Notes: generated by a model not told the origin, from the sequence alone. Positions 48,860-59,530 are shown, counted from the first letter of the stretch. The stretch is DNA of 64,000 nucleotides from Xanthostigma xanthostigma (GCA_963575645.1 OY754470.1:10052501-10116500); one strand, 5' to 3'. Program-made: numbers and translations.

Positions 48860-49202
48860 CTCAAATCTTTGATTAGCGTCTGATTAGAACTCTTCAATAA
48901 ATAAAATTATCGACCAATTTTTCAGACAATATATTAACAAAAAAAATATAATTAATACATTAACGTTTCAATCCGGATTTGGACCTTCTTCAGAACTGAT
49001 CTAAAAAATATAAAAAATAATTTATATTTAAATTCTAATTAAGTAGCTTTTTATAATTTTTTTTTTCAAAATTATAAAAAGCTTTTTTTATGTTTTATAT
49101 CAGTTCTGAAGAAGGTCCAAATCCGGATTGAAACGTTAAGTATTAATTATATTTTTTTGTTAATATATTGTCTGAAAAATTGGTCGATAATTTTATTTAT
49201 TG
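48860..49202. mobile_element. Inverted hairpin element with CTGAAGA...GAAACG core
   Basis: Inverted arms (48,895-~49,035 and ~49,065-49,202) carry aataaaattatcgaccaatt, aatatattaacaaaaaa and, outward from the centre, TTCTGAAGAAGGTCCAAATC then CGGATTGAAACGTT. GGTCC can pair with GGATT/GGATC to make a short stem between CTGAAGA and GAAACG. A leader (caaatctttgattagcgtct...) is present on the left side only. Copies lie at 45,462, 59,257 and, leader only, 19,983. Confidence 0.65.
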
Positions 49203-49504
49203 AACACAAAATATACTGTTTGAAATAAATTAATAATTGTTTTTTACCTGTACAAATGCAGCTGTTAGGCTACCTTTCGAACTGCAATGAATACCACCTT
49301 GCATATATCTGAAGGTATATTCAATTACTTCCATAGCTCAGTAATTTTTATTAAAAATGGATCCAAACCGTGACTCAATTTTTGTAAAACTAAAAATTTG
49401 GTCAATGACACAGAATGATTAAAATATTCGCCTGTTTTCCCATGTATCGGTTTTTCAGTACTTCTTAGCGCAAACAGAGCTTTTAAAAGCTATATTTTGC
49501 TGAA

Positions 49505-49847
49505 TCTATTCTAATATACGTATAAAGTTGAAGAGTTTGTTTTTTTGGTTGAACGCGCTAATCTCAGGAACTACTGGTTCGAATTGAAGATTTTTTGTTT
49601 TGTTGGATAGTCCATTTATCGAGGAAGGCTATAGGCTATATAATATCACGCTACGACCCATAGGAGTGGAGCATCAATGAAAAATGAAAAATTTGTCCGC
49701 CGACAAAAATTTTTGAACGGTAACTCCGATTAGCATGAAATTTGGACATAACATTCATCTCGGTAAACGATGATGAACGTACGTACTCATGTCCCTCCCG
49801 CACCATTTGTTCTTTTGCACCCGGGTGAAACCAGGCGGGACCGCTAG
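49505..49847 (+). mobile_element. Helitron, tRNA-free short copy
   Basis: Begins TCTATTCTAATATACGTATA after A, has gttgaacgcgctaatctcag, aggctataggctatataata and ttgaacggtaactccgatta, and ends ggcgggaccgCTAG before T, with the CACCCGGGTG hairpin. It lacks the pseudo-tRNA found in the 16.1 and 57.9 kb copies. Confidence 0.8.
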
Positions 49848-49966
49848 TTATATATAAAGAAGATTAATATGAAGTACTTCACATCAATGACCCCAGTTTT
49901 GACAGGAAGGGGTCTTCTACCTTCACCAAGCCAGAGTCACCGTTCATAAATCTTTAATAATAATTA

Positions 49967-50082
49967 TTATAATATTATTTTTCAGCGGATTATAGATCAA
50001 TAAAGATATATGCTATTAAGCTATATTTTTAATCGCAACGTTTCTTTATTGATCTATAATCCTCTGAAAAATAATATTATAA
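49967..50082. repeat. Hairpin, ~45-bp arms
   Basis: ttataatattatttttcag(c)ggattatagatc... pairs with gatctataatcc(t)ctgaaaaataatattataa around a ~35-nt loop that holds gcaacgtttc. Confidence 0.75.
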
Positions 50083-50290
50083 AATTAATAGATCTGAAAC
50101 ACATATCATCATCAAAATAATAATTATTGTTATCTTTGGGAAGTTACGTAGCTCTCCTTAGAGAAACGAACATTAGTATGTTAGTCGATTTGTCAAGTTG
50201 TATTGATAACCAAATTTCAGCTTTTCAAAAATTGTTTGAAGGCAAAAACTAAAAACCTGGAACTGCTAGATTATTATTTTTAACAATTTT

Positions 50291-50510
50291 TAAAGTTTTT
50301 GTCTATCTGTCTGTTTGTTCCGGCTAATCTCCGAAACGACTGGACCGATTTTGAATAGGACTTTCACTGACAGATAGCTAATGTTATAAAGAGTAACTAA
50401 GACAGTAAATAAAATAAATAAATAATAAAAAAATAAGGAAGTCTTTCCGTAAACTCTGAGAACTGAACAAACAAAAATTCCACGCGGACGAAGTCGCGGG
50501 TTACAGCTAG
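50291..50510 (+). mobile_element. Helitron, 5' truncated
   Basis: Has tttgttccggctaatctccg, aacgactggaccgattttga and the 3' end cgcggacgaagtcgcgggtt-acagCTAG followed by T; cgcgNNNNNcgcg forms the terminal hairpin. Confidence 0.65.
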
Positions 50511-51057
50511 TTTGTAATATGATGATAGCTCTAAATATACAGTTGCTAGCCAAAGCTCCAGGTCTATCAATCTACAGCTTAACAAAAAATTAATGATTAC
50601 ATGACATCATTATTTCAAAATCAAAATAGTAATCACATGATGATACAAAATGAGTAATAAAATGATTAACTTTTGTTACAACATTAAATATTTATAATAA
50701 TTGCAAATTACTAAACACATCTTGTACATAAACAAAACACCCACAACAAAGCAACAATAATAGAAGCATTTTTTTTGTCTCGCATTTTGCATCGACACTT
50801 GTGACGTATTTATCATATATATTTGATTGATAAACTTAATATATAGTTTACGTCTACGGATGACCACACACGCCGGAACATGTGGTAGCCTTTGTTCCAT
50901 TTAACCGCCGGAAATGAGTGTTCAAGCAGACAAGCCGAACTAAAAATAAAATAATATCTATACAATTTGCAAGTCATTCATATCGATTTTTTGATCATTT
51001 ACTAATTCATATTTCAGTAAGTAACGGATATTGATAAAAATGAAAAAAAATGTTTAT

Positions 51058-51341
51058 ACCACGAAGTCTATAACCAGGAGACCCAGCTCGAGCGTAGCGG
51101 TGGACCGATATCTGTCGCATGAACCAATATGGCGTCAGCTACTGGATAACGCACACATGTTCATGGCTTACATATGTGTGCAGTGTCTGTGAAGTAAAAC
51201 AACTTTGGTAAATATGGCGAAAACAGGTGGAAAGAACCGAAGTTAGTGATAACAGCACAATCTCGCGTGCGCCAGAAAACGGTCCATCTCGAAACACAGC
51301 AAGCATAGGAAGCTCGGTCTCCTGGTTACAGACTTCGTGGT
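51058..51341. mobile_element. TIR element, ends ACCACGAAGTCT(A/G)TAACCAGG
   Basis: 26-bp inverted ends with one mismatch bracket 284 bp that are notably less AT-rich than the neighbourhood. It sits next to, and possibly in, the ggttccg repeat at 51,343-51,436. No ORF fits a transposase. Confidence 0.75.
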
Positions 51342-51342
51342 T

Positions 51343-51436
51343 TGTGCATGAAAAAATGTCGCATAAGAACTTTAATGACATACGACCAGGCGGACGGACA
51401 TGACGAAATTATTTTGCCATTTGGCTACGGAACCCT
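51343..51436 (-). repeat. Dispersed 'gggttccgtag' repeat
   Basis: On the minus strand it begins ttttagggttccgtagccaa and runs into gtccgtccgcctggtcgta, a common insect repeat. A related copy is at 59,889-60,010 on the plus strand. Confidence 0.6.
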
Positions 51437-51522
51437 AAAAATATCAAAATACATAACTATGTTATATAATAAAGTTGACTCTATTTAATAAATAGAGTAA
51501 CTGTGATCCAATGAAGTTAATG

Positions 51523-51620
51523 ATAGGTATTTGGAAAAAATTCCGTGGCATAAGGATCGAAAATTTCAGTATTGCCTCATTTTCGATTCTTATGCCACGG
51601 AATTTTTTCCAAATACCTAT
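51523..51620. repeat. 98-nt hairpin, near-perfect
   Basis: ataggtatttggaaaaaatt-ccgtggcataag pairs with its complement; the loop is about 10 nt. The flank gttatataata occurs on both sides, so the hairpin may be a small inserted element. Confidence 0.8.
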
Positions 51621-51668
51621 GTTATATAATATCACCTCTAATAAAATGAATTTAAAGTAACTGGACAA

Positions 51669-51930
51669 AGGCCTAGTTTATATGAGAGGCGTTCAACGCG
51701 CGTTTACAATTTCTATACAATTGTATAGAACTGTTTATATGATAACGCGCGTTATCATATAAACAGTTCTATGCAATTGTATAGAAATTGTAAACGCGTT
51801 TATATGATAACGCGCGTTGGTGGCGCGTTGAACGCGCGTTATCATATAAACAGTTCTATACAATTGTATAGAAATTGTAAACGCGCGTTGGGCCAACGCG
51901 CGTTGAACGCTCTTCATGTGTGCTAGGCCT
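51669..51930. mobile_element. Nested-palindrome element built on AACGCGCGTT
   Basis: Outer ends aggcctag / ctaggcct. At 51,701-51,796 a 96-nt near-perfect palindrome centres on AACGCGCGTT; its arms contain atttctatacaattgtatag and aactgtttatatgat. A further partial copy of the arm follows (51,838-51,884). The word gcgcgtt occurs about eight times in 260 bp of otherwise AT-rich DNA. Non-coding. Confidence 0.75.
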
Positions 51931-52197
51931 AACTTATAGCCCAGTGAGCCTCTACAATTCACTCGCTTATCAGAGCATCGATTTTTGTGATTTCACAAAT
52001 TTTGGAATTTGCTGTACTTTATCCTACCACCATCACATTTCTCAATATTTCTTCACGTGAAATTCATTGCGTATCCAATTACCTAATTTAATTAAGTTTA
52101 TTAACGTACTTAAAACAATAGTCAAATATTAACTTAAGAGGCCGTTAAAGTTTTTATAACCAAATTATAAAAATCTATATAGAAAGATTAAATTGAT

Positions 52198-52337
52198 AAT
52201 AAAACTCGGGTCGCAGAGTCGACAATATAGTGTGTATTTGCTAATATAGTACAGGCATGAGGCATTACGGCATTATTTTGTGAAATTCAGTTTGTTTTCT
52301 GACAAAATAGGGTATGTGCCATATAGCAAATACACTA
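52198..52337 (+). mobile_element. Short copy of the TAGTGTATTTGC repeat
   Basis: Leader actcgggtcgcagagtcgac, then TAGTGTGTATTTGC, and closing GCAAATACACTA. It is about 600 bp shorter than the copy at 31,826-32,564, so probably an internally deleted derivative. Confidence 0.6.
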
Positions 52338-52356
52338 ACAATTGGTTTATATAAAA

Positions 52357-52821
52357 CTAGCCGTTTCCCGCGGCTTCGTCGCGACTGAGACGAAACACGA
52401 ATGCGTTCCCAACATTTGGCATATAGTTACTTCTTTCACGACGTAGACCCCCCCCCCTAATAAATTTTAAAATTGATGACATTCACGTGATCAACGTCTT
52501 GAAAAACCTTGAAAATGACACCCATGTTGATTTTAAGACATCCTCTGAAAGGAATGTTTTTGAAACAGCATGAAACACGTATTTATATAAGTATTTGTTA
52601 ACAGGAGTAATACCACGAATTTTCGAATTGATACATCTATCTTATATGATTTCTCCTTGCAAATTTTGAACCCCCGTTTTAGGGGTTGAATTTTCAAAAA
52701 TCTGTTCTTAGCGGATGCCCACGTCATAATAACTATCTGTGTGCCAAATTTCAGCTCAACCCGTCTAATGGTTGATAGATCAGTCAGTCAGTCAGTCACG
52801 GTTTCCTTTTATATATTTCGA
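52357..52821 (-). mobile_element. Helitron with (GTCA)n near 5' end
   Basis: On the minus strand TCGAAATATATAAAAGGAAA starts the element, ctgactgactgactgatc follows, and gcgggaaacggCTAG ends it with host T. Flanking bases fit A/T insertion. The body includes a ccgtctaatggttgata-like phrase and a run of nine or so C. Confidence 0.75.
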
Positions 52822-53567
52822 TTAACGAACTTTAAAATGGATTTGTTAACATAATCACTAGTTTAATTAGCATCTTAAATTAACAATAAAATATTTTTTT
52901 ATTAACTCCATTTATTTTATCACACTATAAAATAAAATAGAATAATTACAATTTTTACAGCAGCTTTAATTATTTTAAATTTAGTGGTTTTTGCATTATT
53001 ATGTTTGTGATATAAAACTCAAAATCACTTTTATCAAATTCAAAAACCAGTTTCACAACCCACAAGCATTAAGTAATAATCTTCTTGAAAAAACTGGTAT
53101 AGAGAACGACTTTCATGCGTAAAAAAAACTTTTTCATAGTAATTTTTAATTCGAAAAAAAACATTGAAATTGCTATAGAAAAAATTATATTTTGACCATA
53201 TTGTTATTATAGATGCAAAGTTTATTTCACAATTGGAATGTCAAAAATGTTTTAAATGTGCGGAAATTAAGTGAAAATCAGCTATATAGAAGATACGTGT
53301 TAAAATTTAGTAGATATGTATTTTGGACATAATGATAGACTCATTATTAATAAATTTACAAAAATTAGCTTAGTAACGAATTTACTTTGATAGACAAGCG
53401 CCATGAACCTACTTTGCCTTCTTTTGCTTGTACGGAGACTGCAGAGAAATGACGTCACGCTTTGTTCGATGGATAGTCAATTTTCAATTAACTTATTTAT
53501 TGATATTTTTATAAACGAAAAATTTTTTTTTCCCATTGATCTATTTCAGTAATCAGTGAATACCAAA
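52822..53567. other. Intergenic, no feature seen
   Basis: AT-rich with no supported gene or element. Confidence 0.4.
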
Positions 53568-54064
53568 GGTGGCACTTCACATGGCTATTTGTGTTCGCTA
53601 TTGGGTGTTTGTTGTATTTGGCAAAATATATGACGTTCAAGACAAACATGCAAATAGAGGCAAATATGACCATCCACACATGACAGTCAAATAACAAAAA
53701 CACAAACATTTGGTAGCAGAACGCAAGGTTCAAAATTCCAGGAATTTTAGCACTATTTCATTGTCCCAATTCATTTTCAATAGTAATTGTTCCAGTTCTC
53801 GCTCACAGCACAGACACAAAAATACTGCACGTCCGTACAGGTTCACGGCGCGTACGCTTCTGAATATGGCCATTGTGTTTATTTGCGTACCTATTTATCT
53901 GTTTCACTCCTTTGATGTGCCTCGAAAAACCGACAAGCCCACGGTAACGCGTATTTAGTATTGGCCTTATTTGTCAAATAGGCAAATAAGGCCGTCAAAT
54001 AGACTGTAATTGTTTGCCAAATATGCTAAATACACAAATACAAATAGCCATATGAAGTGCCGGC
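53568..54064. mobile_element. TIR element, ends GG(T/C)GGCACTTCA(C/T)ATGG
   Basis: Inverted ends of about 28 bp continue into ctatttgt. Many subterminal caaata/tatttg words follow inside both ends, as in hAT- or P-like elements whose transposase binds such repeats. About 500 bp, non-coding; no clear target duplication. Confidence 0.65.
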
Positions 54065-55089
54065 ATAACACTGAGTTATCTACAAAACTAATATACCTAC
54101 CAAACGCACCTAATAATTCGATGCCATAAGCTATTCTTAGATTAAAATTATATAACTAGTTAATTATTTAAGACGTGTAGTTATAAATTGATATGGTTCG
54201 AGACGTATCGGATATACCAAACTACCACAGAAAACAAGGAAACCAAATAATGACCGGATTTAGTTTAGATAAAAAAATCATTATTCTAAAAAATGTTGCG
54301 TGTACACACCACTTCCTATAGATGCTTGGCATAGACGTCAATCGTGCATCTAAAAAATTCGTACTTCCTTATAATTTTGGAAATAGTTCCGCCATATTGC
54401 GATTAAACATCAAACGCTGCAGTCAAAAAAGATTAAAACACTGATAATGATTTAAAGATAGTGGTTTATTTCACTTGATTACTGTTATATAATTGTAAGT
54501 ACACGCTACACACAATATTAGCCCACAAGAGCTGATAACAAGATAAATATAGGTATTTTAGACACTCCAAACTTTTTTACAGCAGTGCCGTCTCTATACT
54601 TATAGTTAAACAAGGAATAGACAGTCTGGGGAGCCGTTAGCGGCTATTTACCCACTGCGGAACTCTCATGTTTGCAAAAAAGTTATCCCCAAAAACTTTG
54701 AATTTAAATCATTAAAATTAAATGCCACACAATTTGGATGGTAACAAAATAAGCCCAAACTGCCACAAATTTGTATTTTTAAAATAGCTACCAAAGATAA
54801 TTGAGGCACATTAAAATGTTTAATAACTGTTGAAATTAATACTGATATTTATTGTTCTTAGAGTTTTTAAACTATTTTCAAACTGCTGTTTTTATTTTGG
54901 ATGCTTTGTTATTCTATTCCAAGAGGGAAACAGTTAAGGTCGTGTTTCTTGGCAGGTATCACGTAACAATTTTAGCCAAAAAAATGTAGTTTAACTGTAA
55001 TTACGACAGACTTTTCTTATAGATTGAGTAGCCAACGTAAACATGATGTCAGTGTTACGTTTTTTTTTTAATTAAATCGTATTGTTTAA

Positions 55090-55961
55090 GGACGTAGTCC
55101 TATGCTCAAGCTCGTTTTCAACCGTTATTTCAGATTTTTTTTTTAATGTCAAAATAATGTATGATGTTTTCAATTTTGTTACATGCTTTTACTGACATCG
55201 TAAACTAAGAAAGAAAATTTTTTTTGCTTAATTTTACGCCATTTTATAATTGTTTTTTTAACCTAAAGTAGACAACTTTAAATGGAGGTAAGTGGGTAGC
55301 GCGGGTGATAACGTCACTTGGAGTCAACTGAATTATAAAAATTAAATTGGTTATTGTTTCGTAGAAATAAACATTTTTATTGATAAATAACAAAATGGCG
55401 GGTCTTAGAAAAAAAACAACGAGAAAATCGTGATTTTTTTGTTGAAAATCGGTTAAAAAAAATAGAAGTAATTTTTATAATTAAGTAATTCTAGTACCGG
55501 ACGGAGCTATTGTTGTGTAGGATACCCTGTGAAAAACTGAAATCAATCGGTTGTATACAATTGTTTCAATCACCCGCGCCGCTTAGAAAAACGTAGTTTT
55601 GAGAAAAACGCGTTTTAAGTTTTAATTTCAGATTTCTTACAAAAAAATAAAAATGAATATTTGCACTAATCAGCTATGCCTGGTGTATAGTAAACCTTCC
55701 GTTTCTTCAAAGGCATCGTTTTCTGCTGATTTGTTTGCTCTACTCTGCGAGAGTATAATGGTAACGTGATAACAATTGAGAGGTAAGAGCAGGTAAGTCT
55801 TACCGTAAGACCGTTGCTGCTCTCGACTATATGCTATAGCTTTGTAAATATTTAATATTTCGGTCTAAAATTTGTACAGTATTTTCTCAATATAATATAC
55901 TTACTTAAAATGTTAAAAAAATAAATTCGTTTTTTCAAAACCCGAACACCAGACTACGTCC
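55090..55961. mobile_element. TTAA-flanked element, TIR GGACGTAGTC
   Basis: TTAA at 55,086-55,089 and 55,962-55,965 with 10-bp inverted ends GGACGTAGTC/GACTACGTCC. At 872 bp it is longer than a typical MITE, but no transposase frame exists. Inside, gcgcgggtgataacgtcac and tcacccgcgccgctta form a looser inverted pair. Confidence 0.65.
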
Positions 55962-56485
55962 TTAAATGTGTTGAACTTCTATTTGCATCTTTTTGAAAAT
56001 TTCGATTGTGAAGTGATAATATTATTGATGAATGAAGCCTTGGTACTTAAATTAATTGTTAGAAAAGAAACATTTGGTTTAACAATCTCAATAAGATGAT
56101 GTCTTAAAAAATAAATAGATAAATGGGGAAATGAGCCTTAATAAAGCTGTATACACAAGCGGAGTCACACCCTGGTCTTTTCCAATCTTAATACTACTTT
56201 AAACATTTCATTAATAATTGAAAATCAATTTATTTATTACGAAATCCAACATCAATTGTAGTGGGTATTTTTTGTGACATCAATATATTAGCATAACTTA
56301 CATTAGAACATAAACGCTAATGGTACCTGGATCCCCTGCGAAATAAGACATCTCTGACCCTATGTAATTAGCATAAGGTGTGTTCAAATTGACCACGTCA
56401 TTATTATTGGGTAATGTCCTTATAGAGAGCATTTATACAAAAAATCCAAATGTGGGTGTAGTTCATGTCCAACTAACTTCCTTCA

Positions 56486-56806
56486 TCTATACTAATATAT
56501 AAAGCTGAAGAGTTTGTTTGGTTGGTTGAACGCGCTAATCTCAGGAACTAATGGTTCTAATTGAATATTTTTTTTTGTTGGATATCCCACTTATCGAAGA
56601 AGGCTATAGGCTATATAATATCATGCTACGACCAATAGGAGCGGAGCATCAATGAAAAATGTAGCAAAATGTAACTCAAAATTTGTATGTCCGACAAAAA
56701 CTTTTGAACGGTAACTCCGATCATCATGAAATTTGGACACAACATTCATCTCGGTAAACTAAGATGAATGTGCGTGCTCATGCCCCCCCCCCGCCGAGAC
56801 CGCTTA
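56486..56806 (+). mobile_element. Helitron, tRNA-free copy with altered 3' end
   Basis: TCTATACTAATATATAAAGC after A; the body matches 49,505-49,847. The 3' hairpin is lost in a C-run and the end reads accgCTTA instead of CTAG. Confidence 0.7.
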
Positions 56807-56875
56807 TTAATAATACAGTGAAACTCTTTTACTATGGATACGTATATATCTAAAAATTGGTTCACAATATATGCA

Positions 56876-57580
56876 CAGTGGAACTTCGTTAATAGAAAGT
56901 CAAATGGATCGGCGCTTAACTTCAAAATAATGAGACTTTGAATTATCGAATTTTTAACTCCTGTCGCTTCTTTTTTTTTAAATTGTCAAGCCATCCTATG
57001 CTGGCCTTGAAATGATCTTTTGGCAAGCATTTCAGCTTCACTTTTGATAAAAAAACCGCTGATAGGAATTCTCAAATCACGAGCCACTTCAATGCCACTC
57101 GTCAAATTCCGGAAAGTCGGGACCTCGGCCGCGTTTCTTTTCAAATTGTTCTCACTCAAAATCGAATTTTAATTTTTTGACGTGATAACGTCTTATAAAT
57201 TGATGAAACACCAGCTGCACGCACGAAAAAGTGTAACGCCGTACCGTTCCGCCTGACCCTGTGCGTGCAAGCGAGAGCGCAGTATAAGCGATAGAGAAGC
57301 ACGATCGGCCCAAGTTTGACAGCTACTAAAATTTAGGTTATATATTATTAAATATGATATTCGAGCGGAATACGTTATCACGTAAAACTATCGTCCGTAA
57401 ACCGACTTTACAGACAACCATTTTTTTTAATAACTCGACAGAGTCGCTGGTATGCCAAACTCATTTGCCACTTTTGATTTTTGGCCGGTTCTTCATTTCG
57501 AGAATAATCTTCGCGTTCTTGGGCTATCATTATAATCTTTACTTACACACTGACCTTACAGGTACGGTCGTTGAACACGC
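56876..57580 (-). mobile_element. Tigger/pogo DNA transposon remnant, one end and N-terminal transposase
   Basis: Left end CAGTGGAACTTCGTTAATA resembles Tigger/pogo terminal repeats. On the minus strand the codons give a VANEFGIPATLSS-like helix-turn-helix (near 57,440-57,480) and, further on, ARDLRIPISGFFI, KSEAEMLAKRS and FKASIGWLDN, landmarks of the CENP-B-type DNA-binding domain. Frames shift several times and there are stops. The catalytic DDE part and the other end are absent, and a 200-bp element interrupts it. Confidence 0.7.
57179..57385. mobile_element. MITE inserted in the Tigger remnant, ends GACGTGATAACGT
   Basis: Ends GACGTGATAACGTCTTAT and ...ATACGTTATCACGT bracket 207 bp of GC-richer DNA (gcctgaccctgtgcgtgcaa, gagcgcagtata). 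It separates the two transposase-like parts, so it came later. Confidence 0.65.
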
Positions 57581-57904
57581 ACTTTGTATGGAAGATAATC
57601 AAATACATTATACAAATAAAAAGAAATCATTTACGTCATCACTAGTCTGGTTTTTATTAAGCCACTAAGTACATCAGTTTAATAAGTTTAATAACATGCA
57701 TTATGCATCAGTACAAAAACAAATAACCAAAAAAATAAACTTATGAAAACTGAAAACTTGTTATTATTATCTTGTCATGAGATTATCTTGAGTGTTCTTC
57801 TACACATATAATTTATAAAAAAAATATCAGCATACCAAGCTTATTCTATATCATTCAAAGTTGAAAAGGAAATGCACAAATATGTAAGTATATATATAAA
57901 ATAA

Positions 57905-58521
57905 CTAGCGGTCCCGTCCGGTTTCACCCGGGTGTAAAAGAACGAATAGGGAAGGGAGGAATATGAGTACACACATTCATCTTAGTTTACCGAGATGAAT
58001 GTTGTGTCCAAAATTCATGATGATCGGAGTTACCGTTCAAAAGTTTTCGTCGATAAAAAGCAGTATTTATACTTTTTTAAATTAATAATTTTTTTTCTTA
58101 ATTAATTAAATAAAATTAAAATAAATTTAAATGTAAGCCTTAGAAGAAAGCAATGTAGAAAATTAAAAAAAAATAAAAATATATTCGCCCAACGTGGGGC
58201 TGGAACCCACGACCCTGATATTGACAGTCGCATGCTCTACCGATTGATCCAGCCGGGGTTGTTTACTCAAAACGCTAATATGAGTATATTTAGTTAGTGC
58301 ATTTCACCTAAATAGAAGCTTATTTTTTAGATACATTTTGCAACATTTTTCATTAATGCTCCGCTCCCAATGGTCGTAGCGTGATATTATATAGCCTATA
58401 GCCTTTCTCGATATACTGGGCTATCCAACAAAAAAATTTTTTTCAATTTGAACCAGTAGCTCCTTAGATTAGCGCGTTCAACCAAACAAACAAACTCTTC
58501 AGCTTTATATATTAGTATAGA
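57905..58521 (-). mobile_element. Helitron carrying tRNA-Lys-like segment, full length
   Basis: TCTATACTAATATATAAAGC to gggaccgCTAG on the minus strand, flanked by A and T, 617 bp, with the CACCCGGGTG hairpin. It is colinear with 16,125-16,754, including the pseudo-tRNA at 58,187-58,259. Confidence 0.85.
58187..58259 (-). repeat. tRNA-Lys-derived pseudo-tRNA inside Helitron
   Basis: Closer to tRNA-Lys than the 16.4 kb copy: GGCTGGATCAATCGGTAGAG, catgcgactgtcaatatcag, ggtcgtgggttccagcccca and cgttgggcg. The B box has one change (TTCC for TTCG). The anticodon triplet is again GTC, so this change predates the two copies. Confidence 0.8.
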
Positions 58522-58543
58522 TTTTTTAAAAATAATCTGATAG

Positions 58544-58842
58544 ATGTGAAATATCAATTTAAGTTAAATTTTAGTATAACTACATTTTGCCCTGTAACTA
58601 AATTTCACCCTGTAATGTAACTTACCCCTGCAGGAATGAAATTTCGCCCTGTAACTAAATTTCAACCTCTAATGTAACTTACTAATATATACCTAAGTTA
58701 AATAAAGGCACGCGTAATACAAAGTTCACAGTTCACACAGAGAAGCAACTATGTATATATGCGGTGGCGTAGAGGGGGCATGACGCTATGCCTATACGAG
58801 TCGTATACGAATCGCAATAACGTGCCAATAGATGTTTCACAT
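58544..58842. mobile_element. MITE with CCTGTAAC minisatellite, copy 2 (reverse)
   Basis: Ends atgtgaaatatc / gatgtttcacat. 'ccctgtaactaaatttcacc' words repeat at least four times; the far half has cacagagaagcaac and ccaatagatg as in copy 1. Confidence 0.7.
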
Positions 58843-59256
58843 CAAAAACTAGAATTTTCACGAGAGGTTCAAATGGGTTAATACCGCAGCATCGCGTTGA
58901 CGCAACACTGGAAACTTATATTGTTATAAATCACTTGTTAGACGCACGCTACAATTATTACATTGTTGTTGAATAAAATGAGTAATATTGCTAAAAATAA
59001 AATTATTAAATTTTTTTATATGTTCTTTCCCAGTCATTTAATTCCGGAAACTATAATTACTTCCACACCTGTCGGAATTTACAGCGAGGAAAAGTAACAG
59101 ATATATGTTACATACTATTATAGTTTAAATTTCTAGTCGGATTCCCCAACAATTTACTCTTTTAAACTGGAACGTTATAACTTGATTTTGTTGAAGCCGA
59201 ATCACATTCACAATCGGGTGGCAAAAAAACATTTTAAAATATATTAAATATATATT

Positions 59257-59530
59257 AATGTTCAAATCTTTGATTAACGTCTGATTAGAACTCTTCAATA
59301 AATAAAATTATCGACCAATTTTTCAGACAATATATTAACAAAAAATATAACTAATACATTAACGTTTCGATCCGGATTTGGACCTACTTCAGAACTGATC
59401 TAAAAAATATAAAAAATAATTAATATTTAATTTCTAATTCGCTTTTTATAAAATTCTTTCAAAATTATTAATTAGTATCAAAATATTGAAAAAATAATTA
59501 TTTTTTCAATATTTTGATACTAATTTTATT
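59257..59530. mobile_element. Hairpin-family copy (CTGAAG...CGAAACG) plus AT hairpin
   Basis: Leader ttcaaatctttgattaacgt, then aataaaattatcgaccaatt and aacgtttcgatccggatttg-gacctacttcag. On the minus strand GGTCC pairs with GGATC, then CGAAACG follows. It ends in a separate 56-nt near-perfect AT hairpin (59,470-59,526, attagtatcaaaatattgaa). Confidence 0.65.

Noticed and set aside
57354-57668. 104-codon plus-strand frame
   Set aside because: It overlaps the Tigger transposase remnant on the other strand and the MITE; no recognisable motif.
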